Shown: positions 1-6,234 of the stretch, piece after piece
Layout of the letters: every line of letters starts with the position of its first letter
Numbering within the stretch: the stretch's first letter is position 1
Assembly (NCBI GenBank): GCA_934540955.1
Contig: CAKTCY010000079.1
Span: 1-6,581 of the forward strand
DNA: 6,581 bases
Reading direction: 5' to 3'
Source: an uncultured Faecalibacterium sp.
GTDB lineage: Bacteria; Bacillota; Clostridia; Oscillospirales; Ruminococcaceae
Notes under the pieces: model-generated
Database searches by the model: none
Seen by the model: only the letters and a program-made list of their open reading frames with translations
Told to the model about the DNA's origin: nothing
Program-made: the position numbers and the translations under genes

Positions 1-3
1 TTT

Positions 4-75
4 GGCGCAGCGGTCTGCAAGACGCGAGACCCGCCCAAGGGTCGAAGCGGATGCAGGGCACCGCAAGAGGGCGCT
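4..75 (+). other. Candidate structured RNA element upstream of nanA
   Basis: By eye this stretch folds into one long imperfect hairpin. The pairs are 5-8 with 71-74, 11-14 with 60-63, 15-19 with 52-56, 23-25 with 47-49, and 28-32 with 39-43 around a six-base loop. Two of the internal loops can form tandem sheared G-A pairs (G21/A22 with G50/A51, and G26/A27 with G44/A45), which is typical of real folded RNA. A second small hairpin (97-100 with 107-110) follows. No reading frame here looks like protein: the open frames give arginine-rich, low-quality sequence on either strand. I do not recognise a known riboswitch or RNA family. It could be the 3' part of a small RNA, a 5' leader controlling nanA, or just the structured end of an upstream transcript. 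The first bases may lie inside a larger element cut by the window edge. Confidence 0.35.
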
Positions 76-149
76 GATGCCGTTACCCGAACTGAAAAGC
101 GTACGAGCTTGATACAACTTACAATTATAATTAAAGAAGGGCTTGAAAC

Positions 150-1079
150 ATGAAAGATATCAAAAAATATCAGGGTGTCATCCCTGCCTTTTACGCCTGC
201 TATGACGCAGAGGGCAACATCTCGGTGGAGGGGGTCAAGGCGCTGACCCGCCACCTGATCGCCAAGGGCGTCAAGGGCGTGTATGTGGGCGGCTCCTCCG
301 GCGAGTGCATCTACCAGCACGTCGATGAGCGCAAGACGGTGCTGGAGGCCGTGATGAGCGAGGCCAAGGGCAAGCTGACCGTGATCGCCCACGTCGGCTG
401 CAACAACACCGCCGACAGCATGGAGCTGGCCCGCCACGCCGAGAGCGTGGGCGTGGACGCCATTGCCTCCATCCCGCCCATCTACTTCCACCTGCCGGAG
501 TACGCCATTGCCAAGTACTGGAACGATATGTCCGCTGCGGCTCCCAACACCGAGTTCGTCATTTACAATATCCCGCAGCTGGCAGGCACGGCGCTGACCA
601 TGAGTCTGCTGAACGAGATGCTGAAGAACCCCAACGTGGTAGCCGTGAAGAACAGCTCCATGCCCACGCAGGACATCCAGATGTTCAAGGATGCCGGCAT
701 CGCCGCCCGCGGCGAGGACAACTTTGTGGTGTTCAACGGCCCGGACGAGCAGTTTGTTTCCGGTCGCGTCATCGGTGCAGACGGCGGCATCGGCGGCACC
801 TACGCCGTGATGCCGGAGCTGTATCTGGCCATGAACGCCCATCTGGAAAAGGGTGAGATCGCCGAAGCTCGCGCCATCCAGTACGAGGCCAACCGCATCA
901 TCTACAAGATGTGCTCCGCCCACGGCAACCTGTATGCCGTGCAGAAGGAGATCCTGCGCCGGATGTACGGGCTGGAGCTGGGCAGCGTGCGCGCCCCGAT
1001 GCCCGGCCTGATCCCCGAGGATGAAGCCATCGTGGCCGAGGCACAGGCCATGATCGAAGCTGCCATCGCAAAGCTGTAA
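150..1079 (+). CDS. nanA: N-acetylneuraminate lyase (sialic acid aldolase)
   Basis: Class I aldolase of the DHDPS/NAL family (COG0329), predicted cytoplasmic. It cleaves N-acetylneuraminate to N-acetylmannosamine and pyruvate, the committed step of sialic acid use. The 309-residue length is normal for a single TIM barrel. The carboxylate-binding loop reads GGSSGE (residues 47-52) rather than the more usual GSTGE. Tyr139 lies in YNIPQLAG, and the Schiff-base lysine is Lys167 in AVKNSS. The C-terminal barrel motif GADGGIGGTYAV (209-220) matches the family's GADGxIGSTY. From memory, the R. gnavus enzyme RgNanA has its catalytic lysine at the same number and very similar motifs. The ATG at 150 is preceded by AAGAAGG (134-140). 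It is the first gene of the visible nan operon and is separated from the next gene by a terminator-like hairpin. A dihydrodipicolinate synthase is much less likely because the rest of the nan pathway follows. Confidence 0.95.
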   Translation: MKDIKKYQGVIPAFYACYDAEGNISVEGVKALTRHLIAKGVKGVYVGGSSGECIYQHVDERKTVLEAVMSEAKGKLTVIAHVGCNNTADSMELARHAESVGVDAIASIPPIYFHLPEYAIAKYWNDMSAAAPNTEFVIYNIPQLAGTALTMSLLNEMLKNPNVVAVKNSSMPTQDIQMFKDAGIAARGEDNFVVFNGPDEQFVSGRVIGADGGIGGTYAVMPELYLAMNAHLEKGEIAEARAIQYEANRIIYKMCSAHGNLYAVQKEILRRMYGLELGSVRAPMPGLIPEDEAIVAEAQAMIEAAIAKL

Positions 1080-1087
1080 CAGGATAA

Positions 1088-1138
1088 AAGCGCCCCTCTC
1101 CGTCTCTTTTTCAGAGGGGAGGCGGGCGCTTCTTTTAT
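1088..1138 (+). terminator. Terminator-like hairpin between nanA and nanQ (probable attenuator)
   Basis: An 8-bp GC-rich stem (1088-1095 AAGCGCCC with 1124-1131 GGGCGCTT) continues inward with C/T-rich against G/A-rich pairing (about 1096-1101 with 1116-1122) and is followed by TCTTTTATT. An alternative inner stem pairs CCCCTCT (1093-1099) with AGAGGGG (1113-1119). The form is that of a Rho-independent terminator, but the downstream genes belong to the same pathway and there is no room for a promoter before the nanQ start 21 bases later. Partial read-through, or protection of the nanA 3' end after processing, is the simplest reading. Confidence 0.7.
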
Positions 1139-1152
1139 TGGAGGAAACGCAA

Positions 1153-1602
1153 ATGATCTGCGATACCCTGCAGCATCTTGGCCGGTACAGGGGACTGCAC
1201 CCCAACTTGGATACCGCCATCGACTATCTGCTTACCCACGACCTTGCCGCCCTGCCGCTGGGGCGCACCGAGGTGGATGGAGACAAGGTGTTCATCAACC
1301 TGATGGACGCCACATTGCACCCGGATGCGGGCTACCACCCGGAGTACCATAAGCTTTATGCTGATTTACAGGTAGATCTTACCGGCAGCGAGGGCTGGGG
1401 CTACACCAATCTGCCCGGCGCGGAGATCGGGGAATTTACCGGGGACTGCGGCTTTCAGGCCAGCGCCAGCGTGGTGACCGGTGCACTGGGCGAGGGACGC
1501 TTTGTGCTGTTCTTCCCGGAGGAGCTGCATAAGCCCGGCCTTGTACAGCACGGCTGCGTCAGTGTGCGCAAGGCGGTCGTCAAGATCAGAATGGAGGAGT
1601 AA
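1153..1602 (+). CDS. nanQ: YhcH/NanQ-family protein, probable sialic acid anomerase
   Basis: A 149-residue protein of the YhcH/YjgK/YiaL family (DUF386, COG2731), a single cupin-like beta domain often mislabelled 'beta-galactosidase subunit beta'. The E. coli member NanQ is described as speeding the exchange between anomers of N-acetylneuraminate so that the lyase receives the form it uses. Features seen here are the metal-ligand region EYHKLYADLQ (64-73, with Glu64, His66, Asp71 and Gln73), FFPEELHKPGL (120-130, with His126 and the conserved Lys-Pro) and the basic C-terminal strand KAVVKI. The ATG at 1153 is chosen over a TTG at 1138 because GGAGG (1140-1144) sits just before it and would fall inside the longer form. 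Its stop is four bases from the nanE start, so the two are likely co-translated. The family is clear; the substrate is inferred from the operon and the E. coli member. Confidence 0.88.
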   Translation: MICDTLQHLGRYRGLHPNLDTAIDYLLTHDLAALPLGRTEVDGDKVFINLMDATLHPDAGYHPEYHKLYADLQVDLTGSEGWGYTNLPGAEIGEFTGDCGFQASASVVTGALGEGRFVLFFPEELHKPGLVQHGCVSVRKAVVKIRMEE

Positions 1603-1606
1603 GACC

Positions 1607-2311
1607 ATGGAAAAGGAAAAGCTGTTTGCACAGATCAAGGGCGGGCTTATCGTGTCCTGTCAGGCACTGGAGCACGAGCCGCTGTACACCAAGGAGGGCG
1701 GCGTGATGCCCCTGATGGCCAAGGCTGCCGCCATGAGCGGCGCTGTGGGCATCCGCGCCAACACCGTGCGGGACATTACCCAGATCAAGCAGGTGGTGGA
1801 GCTGCCGGTCATCGGCATCATCAAAAAGGATTACCCCGGCACGCCCATGTACATCACCGTCACCATGAAGGAAGTGGACGAGCTGGTGGCCTGCGGTGTG
1901 GATATCCTTGCCGTGCAGGGCACGGGGGCCCTGCGCCCGGACGGCTCTACCTCGGCGGACTTCATCCGCGCCATCAAGGCAAAGTACCCCGAGCAGCTGG
2001 TGATGGCCGACTGCGATAACTTTAAGAATGCCATGCTCTGCGCCGAAGCCGGTGCCGACTTTGTGGGCACCACCATGCGCGGCTATACCCCCGAGACCAC
2101 CGGTATTGACGACATCGACTTTGATTTCATCCGTAAGCTGTCCGCAGAGTGCCCGGCAAAGATCATTGCCGAGGGTCACATCCACTACCCGGAGCAGGCG
2201 GTCAAGGCGCTGGAAGCCGGTGCCTTTGCGCTGGTGGTGGGCGGTGCCATTACCCGCCCGGCAGAGATCACCGCACGCTTTACCGGTGCCATCAACGCCG
2301 CAAAGAAATAA
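1607..2311 (+). CDS. nanE: N-acylglucosamine-6-phosphate 2-epimerase (ManNAc-6-P epimerase)
   Basis: NanE-family TIM-barrel enzyme (234 residues, family norm about 220-235) converting ManNAc-6-phosphate to GlcNAc-6-phosphate in the cytoplasm, which then feeds NagA and NagB (not in this window). The opening motif GGLIVSCQALEHEPLY (12-27) is diagnostic. Arg50 in AVGIRAN, the catalytic lysine Lys73 in GIIKKDY, Asp135 in MADCD, Glu189 in AEGHIH and the phosphate-binding VVGGAITRP (210-218) are all present. By my alignment they match the catalytic residues known from Clostridium perfringens NanE (Arg43, Lys66, Asp126, Glu180). One departure is at residues 103-111, VQGTGALRP, where the family usually has LDAT-x-R-x-RP. 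The ATG at 1607 follows GGAGGAG (1593-1599), which lies in the end of nanQ. An in-frame extension upstream only reads through nanQ and is not real. Confidence 0.93.
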   Translation: MEKEKLFAQIKGGLIVSCQALEHEPLYTKEGGVMPLMAKAAAMSGAVGIRANTVRDITQIKQVVELPVIGIIKKDYPGTPMYITVTMKEVDELVACGVDILAVQGTGALRPDGSTSADFIRAIKAKYPEQLVMADCDNFKNAMLCAEAGADFVGTTMRGYTPETTGIDDIDFDFIRKLSAECPAKIIAEGHIHYPEQAVKALEAGAFALVVGGAITRPAEITARFTGAINAAKK

Positions 2312-2329
2312 CACAGGGGAGTGCCTGCT

Positions 2330-3259
2330 ATGAAACACTATCTTGGTATCGATATCGGCGGCACTGCCGTCAAGCTGGGCATCGTGGACGAGAACGGCGC
2401 GGTGCTGGCGAAAGCCGAGGAGAGCGTAAGCTTTGACGGCTACCGCACCCCCATCCTGACCACGGTGCTCAAAGCTGCGCAAGCCTTCCTTGCCGCGCAG
2501 AGCGTCCCGGCGGAAAGCCTTGCGGGCATCGGCGTTTCTGCCACCGGGCAGATCGACAGCCGCAAGGGCATCGTGGCGGGCACCTGCGGCAGCCTGCCCA
2601 ACTACATCGGCGCACCGATTAAAGCCGAACTGGAAAAGACCTTCGGCCTGCCGGTCACGGTAGCCAACGATGCCAACTGCATGACGCTGGGCGAGGTGTG
2701 GGTCGGCGGTGCAAAGGGCTATACGGACGTTATCGGCGTGACGCTGGGCACCGGCGTGGGTGGAGGCATCCTGACCGGCGGCCGCCTGCTGGAGGGCGCG
2801 CGGGGTCTGGGCGGCGAGCTGGGACACTACCGTACCCACGCGCTGGACGGCGCGGACTGCACCTGCGGCGCAAAAGGCTGCTGGGAGCGCTACGCTGCCA
2901 CCACCGCCCTTGTGCGCGCCGCGCAGGAGAAGGACCCCGCATGGAAGGACGGCCGCGCCATCTTTGCCGCCGCCGAGGCGGGTAACGAGACCGTGCTGGC
3001 GCTGCTGGACGCATGGACGGACGAGATCGCGCAGGGGCTGGCGGGCATGGTGCATATCTTCAACCCGCAGCTGATTTTGATCGGCGGCGGCGTGTCTGCC
3101 CAGCAGAAGCTGCTTATCGACCCCATTGCCGCCAAGGTAAAGGCCGCTGTCATGCCCGCCTTTGCCGAGGGGCTGGAGATCCGCGCTGCACAGCTGCACA
3201 ATGATGCCGGGATGGTGGGCGCTGTGTACTACTTCCGGCAGACGATGGAAAAGGAGTGA
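2330..3259 (+). CDS. nanK: ROK-family sugar kinase, probable N-acetylmannosamine kinase
   Basis: A 309-residue ROK kinase predicted to phosphorylate ManNAc with ATP, giving ManNAc-6-phosphate for NanE. The N-terminal ATP loop is IDIGGTAVK (Asp8), and the catalytic aspartate is Asp114 in ANDANC. The second phosphate loop is GTGVGGG. The ROK zinc site is intact: His166 in ELGHY, then Cys177, Cys179 and Cys184 in CTCGAKGC, followed by Trp-Glu. A C-terminal IGGGVS motif is present. The ATG at 2330 is preferred over an in-frame GTG at 2321 because the ribosome site AGGGGAG (2315-2321) overlaps that GTG and is eight bases from the ATG. ROK kinases for glucose look alike, so specificity for ManNAc rests on position between nanE and the esterase in a nan operon. 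The gap to the next gene is seven bases. Confidence 0.88.
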   Translation: MKHYLGIDIGGTAVKLGIVDENGAVLAKAEESVSFDGYRTPILTTVLKAAQAFLAAQSVPAESLAGIGVSATGQIDSRKGIVAGTCGSLPNYIGAPIKAELEKTFGLPVTVANDANCMTLGEVWVGGAKGYTDVIGVTLGTGVGGGILTGGRLLEGARGLGGELGHYRTHALDGADCTCGAKGCWERYAATTALVRAAQEKDPAWKDGRAIFAAAEAGNETVLALLDAWTDEIAQGLAGMVHIFNPQLILIGGGVSAQQKLLIDPIAAKVKAAVMPAFAEGLEIRAAQLHNDAGMVGAVYYFRQTMEKE

Positions 3260-3266
3260 TTCGGTT

Positions 3267-3905
3267 ATGAAAAAGCATATTCTCTGTCTGGGTGATTCCA
3301 ACACCCACGGCTATTGCGCCGACCCCAACGACTGCGCCGACCACGGCATCCGCTTCAACGAGGACGAGCGCTGGACCTGCCGCCTGCAAAAGGCGCTGGG
3401 CGAGGAGTATCTGGTCACCGAGGAGGGGCTTTCCGGCCGCACCACCGTGTTCGTGGACCCGCTGCATGAATCCATGGATGCGCTGAGCGTGGCTTACGCC
3501 CTGCTCAAGAGCCACGAGGTCATCGACCTGCTCATCATCATGCTGGGCACGAATGACGTCAAGGAGCGCTTTGGCGCAAACGCCGCCTGCATCGGCGCAG
3601 GCATGGAGCGGCTGCTGCTCAAGGTCAAGAGCGTGGACTGCTGGGGCGGCAAGGCACCCAACATTCTGGTGGTGGCGCCGCCCTGCATCAAGGACGGCTT
3701 CCACGATGCCGTCATGGGCGCAGGCTGCGTGGAAAAATCCCGCGGGGTCGCCGAGCAGCTGCGCATCGTAGCCGAGCGGCAGGGCGTGCACTTTATGGAC
3801 GCCGCCGAGTGCGAGTTCAACGAGGTGGACTTTATGCACCTGACCTGCAAGGGTCACGCCCGGCTGGCAGAGCTGCTGACCGCAGAGGTGCCAAAGCTGG
3901 TCTGA
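3267..3905 (+). CDS. SGNH/GDSL-family hydrolase, possible sialate O-acetylesterase
   Basis: A 212-residue single-domain SGNH hydrolase. Block I is LGDSNTHGY with nucleophile Ser11; block II is GLSGRTT (54-60); block III is GTND with Asn96; block V gives Asp188 and His191 in DFMH. The catalytic set is therefore complete. Details such as ERWT near residue 34, EEGLSGRTT and IIMLGTND resemble the arylesterase/acyltransferase branch typified, from memory, by Mycobacterium smegmatis MsAcT, not the NanS sialate esterase family. There is no signal peptide or membrane segment, so it should act in the cytoplasm. It is the last gene before the operon terminator, seven bases after nanK, with AAGGAG (3251-3256) as ribosome site. 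Removing O-acetyl groups from imported sialic acid or ManNAc would fit this setting, but that is inference; a general esterase or acyltransferase role is equally allowed by the sequence. Confidence 0.85.
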   Translation: MKKHILCLGDSNTHGYCADPNDCADHGIRFNEDERWTCRLQKALGEEYLVTEEGLSGRTTVFVDPLHESMDALSVAYALLKSHEVIDLLIIMLGTNDVKERFGANAACIGAGMERLLLKVKSVDCWGGKAPNILVVAPPCIKDGFHDAVMGAGCVEKSRGVAEQLRIVAERQGVHFMDAAECEFNEVDFMHLTCKGHARLAELLTAEVPKLV

Positions 3906-3921
3906 GCAAAAAGATGTCAGA

Positions 3922-3963
3922 GCGATCCCGGAGGGTCTGCGGACCTTCCGGGATCGCATTTTC
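3922..3963 (+). terminator. Intrinsic terminator of the nan operon
   Basis: A 16-bp stem with one G-T wobble (3922-3937 with 3942-3957) closes a four-base TGCG loop and is followed by ATTTTC. It begins 16 bases after the esterase stop codon and is the strongest terminator in the first two thirds of the window. It separates the sialic acid operon from the greA-lysS operon. The rest of the gap up to the greA promoter (3964-4055) shows no gene. Confidence 0.92.
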
Positions 3964-4055
3964 ATGCAGGCAGGGGAGAAAGCTCGATTTCCGGGACAGC
4001 ATGGAAAAGGCACGCGGCAAGCGCTGCTTTTTCCTCCATACTGCCGCCTTTTTTG

Positions 4056-4084
4056 TTGACAAGGCACCGGCTTGCTATTATAAT
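4056..4084 (+). promoter_or_regulatory. Consensus sigma-A promoter for greA-lysS
   Basis: TTGACA (4056-4061) and TATAAT (4079-4084) are both perfect consensus hexamers with the ideal 17-base spacer. Transcription should begin near 4091, giving a leader of about 75 bases before greA. That leader contains a small hairpin (4108-4114 with 4121-4127, two wobble pairs) and a good ribosome site, AAGGAGA (4149-4155). No operator palindrome overlaps the hexamers, which fits constitutive strong expression of housekeeping genes. Confidence 0.93.
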
Positions 4085-4164
4085 AGTGTAGTCAAAATGG
4101 CATTCCTGTGCGGCTTTGTGGCTGCGCGAAAGAAATACAGCTAATAACAAGGAGAGATTCTCAA

Positions 4165-4650
4165 ATGGCACAAGAGATCAAGATGTCCGCTGCCGGTCTG
4201 AAGGCAATGCAGGAGGAGCTGGAATACCTCAAAACCGTCCGCCGCAAGGAGCTGGCTGAAGAGATCAAGGAAGCCCGCAGCCACGGCGACCTGTCTGAGA
4301 ACAGCGAGTACGACGAGGCCAAGAATACGCAGGGTCTGGTGGAGAACCGCATCACCGAGCTGGAGCAGACCATCAAGAACGCAGTTCTGATCGACGAGAG
4401 CGAGCTGAGCGTGGATAACGTCTCCGTTGGTACCCACGTCACCATCCGCGAGACCGGCGAGGACGAAGCCGAGGAGTACGATATCGTGGGCCGCACCGAG
4501 GCTGACGCCTTCAACGGCAAGATCAGCGATGAGAGCCCCGTGGGTCATGCCCTGATGGGCAAGGCTGTGGGCGATAAGGCCGAAGTGCTGCTGCCCACCG
4601 GCCAGACCGTGGAGTACACCGTGCTGGCCATCACCCATTCTGCAAACTAA
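4165..4650 (+). CDS. greA: Transcription elongation factor GreA
   Basis: GreA (161 residues, normal length) enters the RNA polymerase secondary channel and stimulates cleavage of backtracked transcripts so that stalled polymerase can resume. The N-terminal coiled-coil hairpin covers roughly residues 1-75; its tip carries ARSHGDLSENSEYDEAKN (37-54) with the acidic pair Asp42 and Glu45 that positions magnesium in the polymerase active site. The C-terminal FKBP-like domain ends with the family motif SPVGHALMGKAVGD. The ATG at 4165 sits nine bases after AAGGAGA; the frame is open further upstream but lacks any other credible start. It is followed after 12 bases by lysS, an arrangement common in Firmicutes, so the two should share the promoter at 4056. 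Confidence 0.97.
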   Translation: MAQEIKMSAAGLKAMQEELEYLKTVRRKELAEEIKEARSHGDLSENSEYDEAKNTQGLVENRITELEQTIKNAVLIDESELSVDNVSVGTHVTIRETGEDEAEEYDIVGRTEADAFNGKISDESPVGHALMGKAVGDKAEVLLPTGQTVEYTVLAITHSAN

Positions 4651-4662
4651 GTAGGAGTAACC

Positions 4663-6174
4663 ATGGAAGAGCAAAAGAGAAACCCCGCTGCGGGTCTGTC
4701 CGAGAGCGAGCAGGTACAGGTGCGCCGCCAGAAGCTGGCCGACCTGCAGGCCGCCGGCAACGACCCCTTTACCCTGACCAAGTTCCCGCAGGACGCTTAT
4801 TCTGCCGACCTGAAGGAAGAATTTAAGGAGTTGCCCAACGAGACCGACAGCGGCAAGCTGGTGGCACTGGCAGGCCGTATGATGTCCAAGCGCGTCATGG
4901 GCAAGGCAAGCTTTGCCCATCTGCGCGACGACAAGGGCGATATCCAGCTTTATGTCCGCCGCGACGAGCTGGGCGATGAGCCCTACGCTGCCTTTAAAAA
5001 GCTGGACGTGGGCGACATTATCGGCGTGAAGGGCGAGGTGTTCCGCACCAAGACCGGCGAGCTGAGCGTGCGCGCCACCGAGCTGACCCTGCTGGCCAAG
5101 AGCCTGCGCCCTCTGCCCGAGAAGTTCCACGGTCTGACCGATACCGAGATGCGTTACCGTCAGCGCTATGTGGACCTGATCGCAAACCCGGAGGTAAAGG
5201 ACACCTTCGTCAAGCGCAGCCAGATCCTGAAGGAGATTCGCGCCTATCTGGACGAGAAGGGCTTCTTGGAGGTGGATACTCCCATCCTGACTCCGTTCGA
5301 GATCGGCGCTTCTGCACGTCCCTTCTACACCCACCACAACAGCCTGAACATGGACATGGTGCTGCGCATTGAGACCGAGCTGTACCTCAAGCGCCTGATC
5401 GTGGGCGGTATGGATCGCGTGTACGAGGTTGGCCGCATCTTCCGCAACGAGGGCATGGATCCCAAACATAACCCGGAGTTTACCTCCATTGAGCTGTATC
5501 AGGCCTTTACCGATTTCCACGGCATGATGGATCTGGTGGAGGAGCTGTACAAGCGCCTTGCCCTCAAGATCTGCGGCAGTCTGGTCATCCCGTATCAGGG
5601 CAAGCAGATCGACATGGGTCACTGGGAGCGCCTGACCATGGTGGAGGCCGTGAAGAAGTATTCCGGCGTGGACTTCAACGACTGGCAGACCGACGAGGAC
5701 GCCATTGCCGCCGCCAAGGAGCACCATGTGGAGCTGCCTGAGGTGCCCACCAAGGGTGCCATTCTGGCCGAGTTCTTCGACGCCTTTGTGGAGGACAAGC
5801 TGATCCAGCCCACCTTCATCTACGATTACCCCGTGGAGATCAGCCCGCTGGCAAAGCGCAAGCCGGATGATCCCGCTTTCACCGAGCGCTTCGAGTATTT
5901 CATCGACTGCACCGAGTACGGCAACGCCTTCAGCGAGCTGAACGACCCCATCGACCAGAAGGGCCGCTTCGAGCGTCAGGTGGCCGAGCGCAAGGCTCTG
6001 GAGCCCGAGTGCAAGGCACAGGTGGACTACGACTACGTCAACGCACTGGAGTACGGCCTGCCTCCCACGGGCGGTCTGGGCTTCGGCGTAGACCGTCTGG
6101 TGATGCTGCTCACCGATAGCGCCTCCATCCGCGACGTGCTGCTGTTCCCCACGATGAAGCCGATTGAGCAGTAA
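4663..6174 (+). CDS. lysS: Lysyl-tRNA synthetase, class II
   Basis: Charges tRNA-Lys with lysine in the cytoplasm. The 503 residues match the usual class II form (about 490-510), with an N-terminal helix region, an OB-fold anticodon-binding domain (about 66-147) and the class II catalytic core. Motif 1 region: ASARPFYTHHN (216-226). Motif 2: FRNEGMDPKHNPEF starting at Phe260, with the ATP-binding Arg261. Motif 3: GLGFGVDRL with Arg478. There is no KMSKS or Rossmann core, ruling out the class I enzyme. Two local differences from the E. coli-type sequence are EIGASARPF for GGASARPF and RIETELYLKRL (235-245) for RIAPELYLKRL. The ribosome site is AGGAG (4653-4657). The gene ends the greA operon; nothing suggests a T-box leader, so expression probably follows greA. 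Confidence 0.97.
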   Translation: MEEQKRNPAAGLSESEQVQVRRQKLADLQAAGNDPFTLTKFPQDAYSADLKEEFKELPNETDSGKLVALAGRMMSKRVMGKASFAHLRDDKGDIQLYVRRDELGDEPYAAFKKLDVGDIIGVKGEVFRTKTGELSVRATELTLLAKSLRPLPEKFHGLTDTEMRYRQRYVDLIANPEVKDTFVKRSQILKEIRAYLDEKGFLEVDTPILTPFEIGASARPFYTHHNSLNMDMVLRIETELYLKRLIVGGMDRVYEVGRIFRNEGMDPKHNPEFTSIELYQAFTDFHGMMDLVEELYKRLALKICGSLVIPYQGKQIDMGHWERLTMVEAVKKYSGVDFNDWQTDEDAIAAAKEHHVELPEVPTKGAILAEFFDAFVEDKLIQPTFIYDYPVEISPLAKRKPDDPAFTERFEYFIDCTEYGNAFSELNDPIDQKGRFERQVAERKALEPECKAQVDYDYVNALEYGLPPTGGLGFGVDRLVMLLTDSASIRDVLLFPTMKPIEQ

Positions 6175-6189
6175 AATGCGAAATTAAAA

Positions 6190-6234
6190 CGCAGATACGA
6201 TGAAATTTTAAGCGAATTTCAAGCGGCATCTGCG
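6190..6234. repeat. Nested inverted repeat just downstream of lysS
   Basis: CGCAGAT (6190-6196) pairs with ATCTGCG (6228-6234). Inside, TGAAATT (6201-6207) pairs with AATTTCA (6215-6221) around a seven-base loop, giving a two-part hairpin with an internal loop. On the plus strand it is not followed by a T tract. Read on the minus strand it is followed by TTTTAATTT, so it might end leftward transcription. It starts 16 bases after the lysS stop codon. Confidence 0.6.

Noticed and set aside
93..106. TGAAAAGCGTACGA as a CcpA (cre) catabolite site
   Set aside because: The central CG and right half do not match the cre consensus.
109..131. TTGATA (109-114) with TATAAT (126-131) as a nanA promoter
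   Set aside because: The spacer is only 11 bases and no other -35 sits at 16-18 bases. TATAAT also lies within a chance-level AT palindrome, AATTATAATT (123-132), so I do not call a promoter.
1..153. Plus-strand frame open from base 1 to a TGA overlapping the nanA start
   Set aside because: The ATGA overlap is tempting, but the encoded peptide is Arg/Thr-rich without protein character and the region is better explained as folded RNA.
1586..3304. A 572-codon open frame on the minus strand across nanE and nanK
   Set aside because: It is rich in His, Gly, Ala and Gln, has no domain pattern, and is the complement of two well-supported genes. High GC content removes stop codons in this frame.
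3150..4067. A 305-codon minus-strand frame across the esterase gene
   Set aside because: It is a shadow of the esterase codon pattern and runs through the operon terminator.
4141..5727. A 528-codon open frame on the minus strand across greA and lysS
   Set aside because: It is a complement shadow of two conserved housekeeping genes, with repetitive Leu/His/Gln/Val composition and no motifs.
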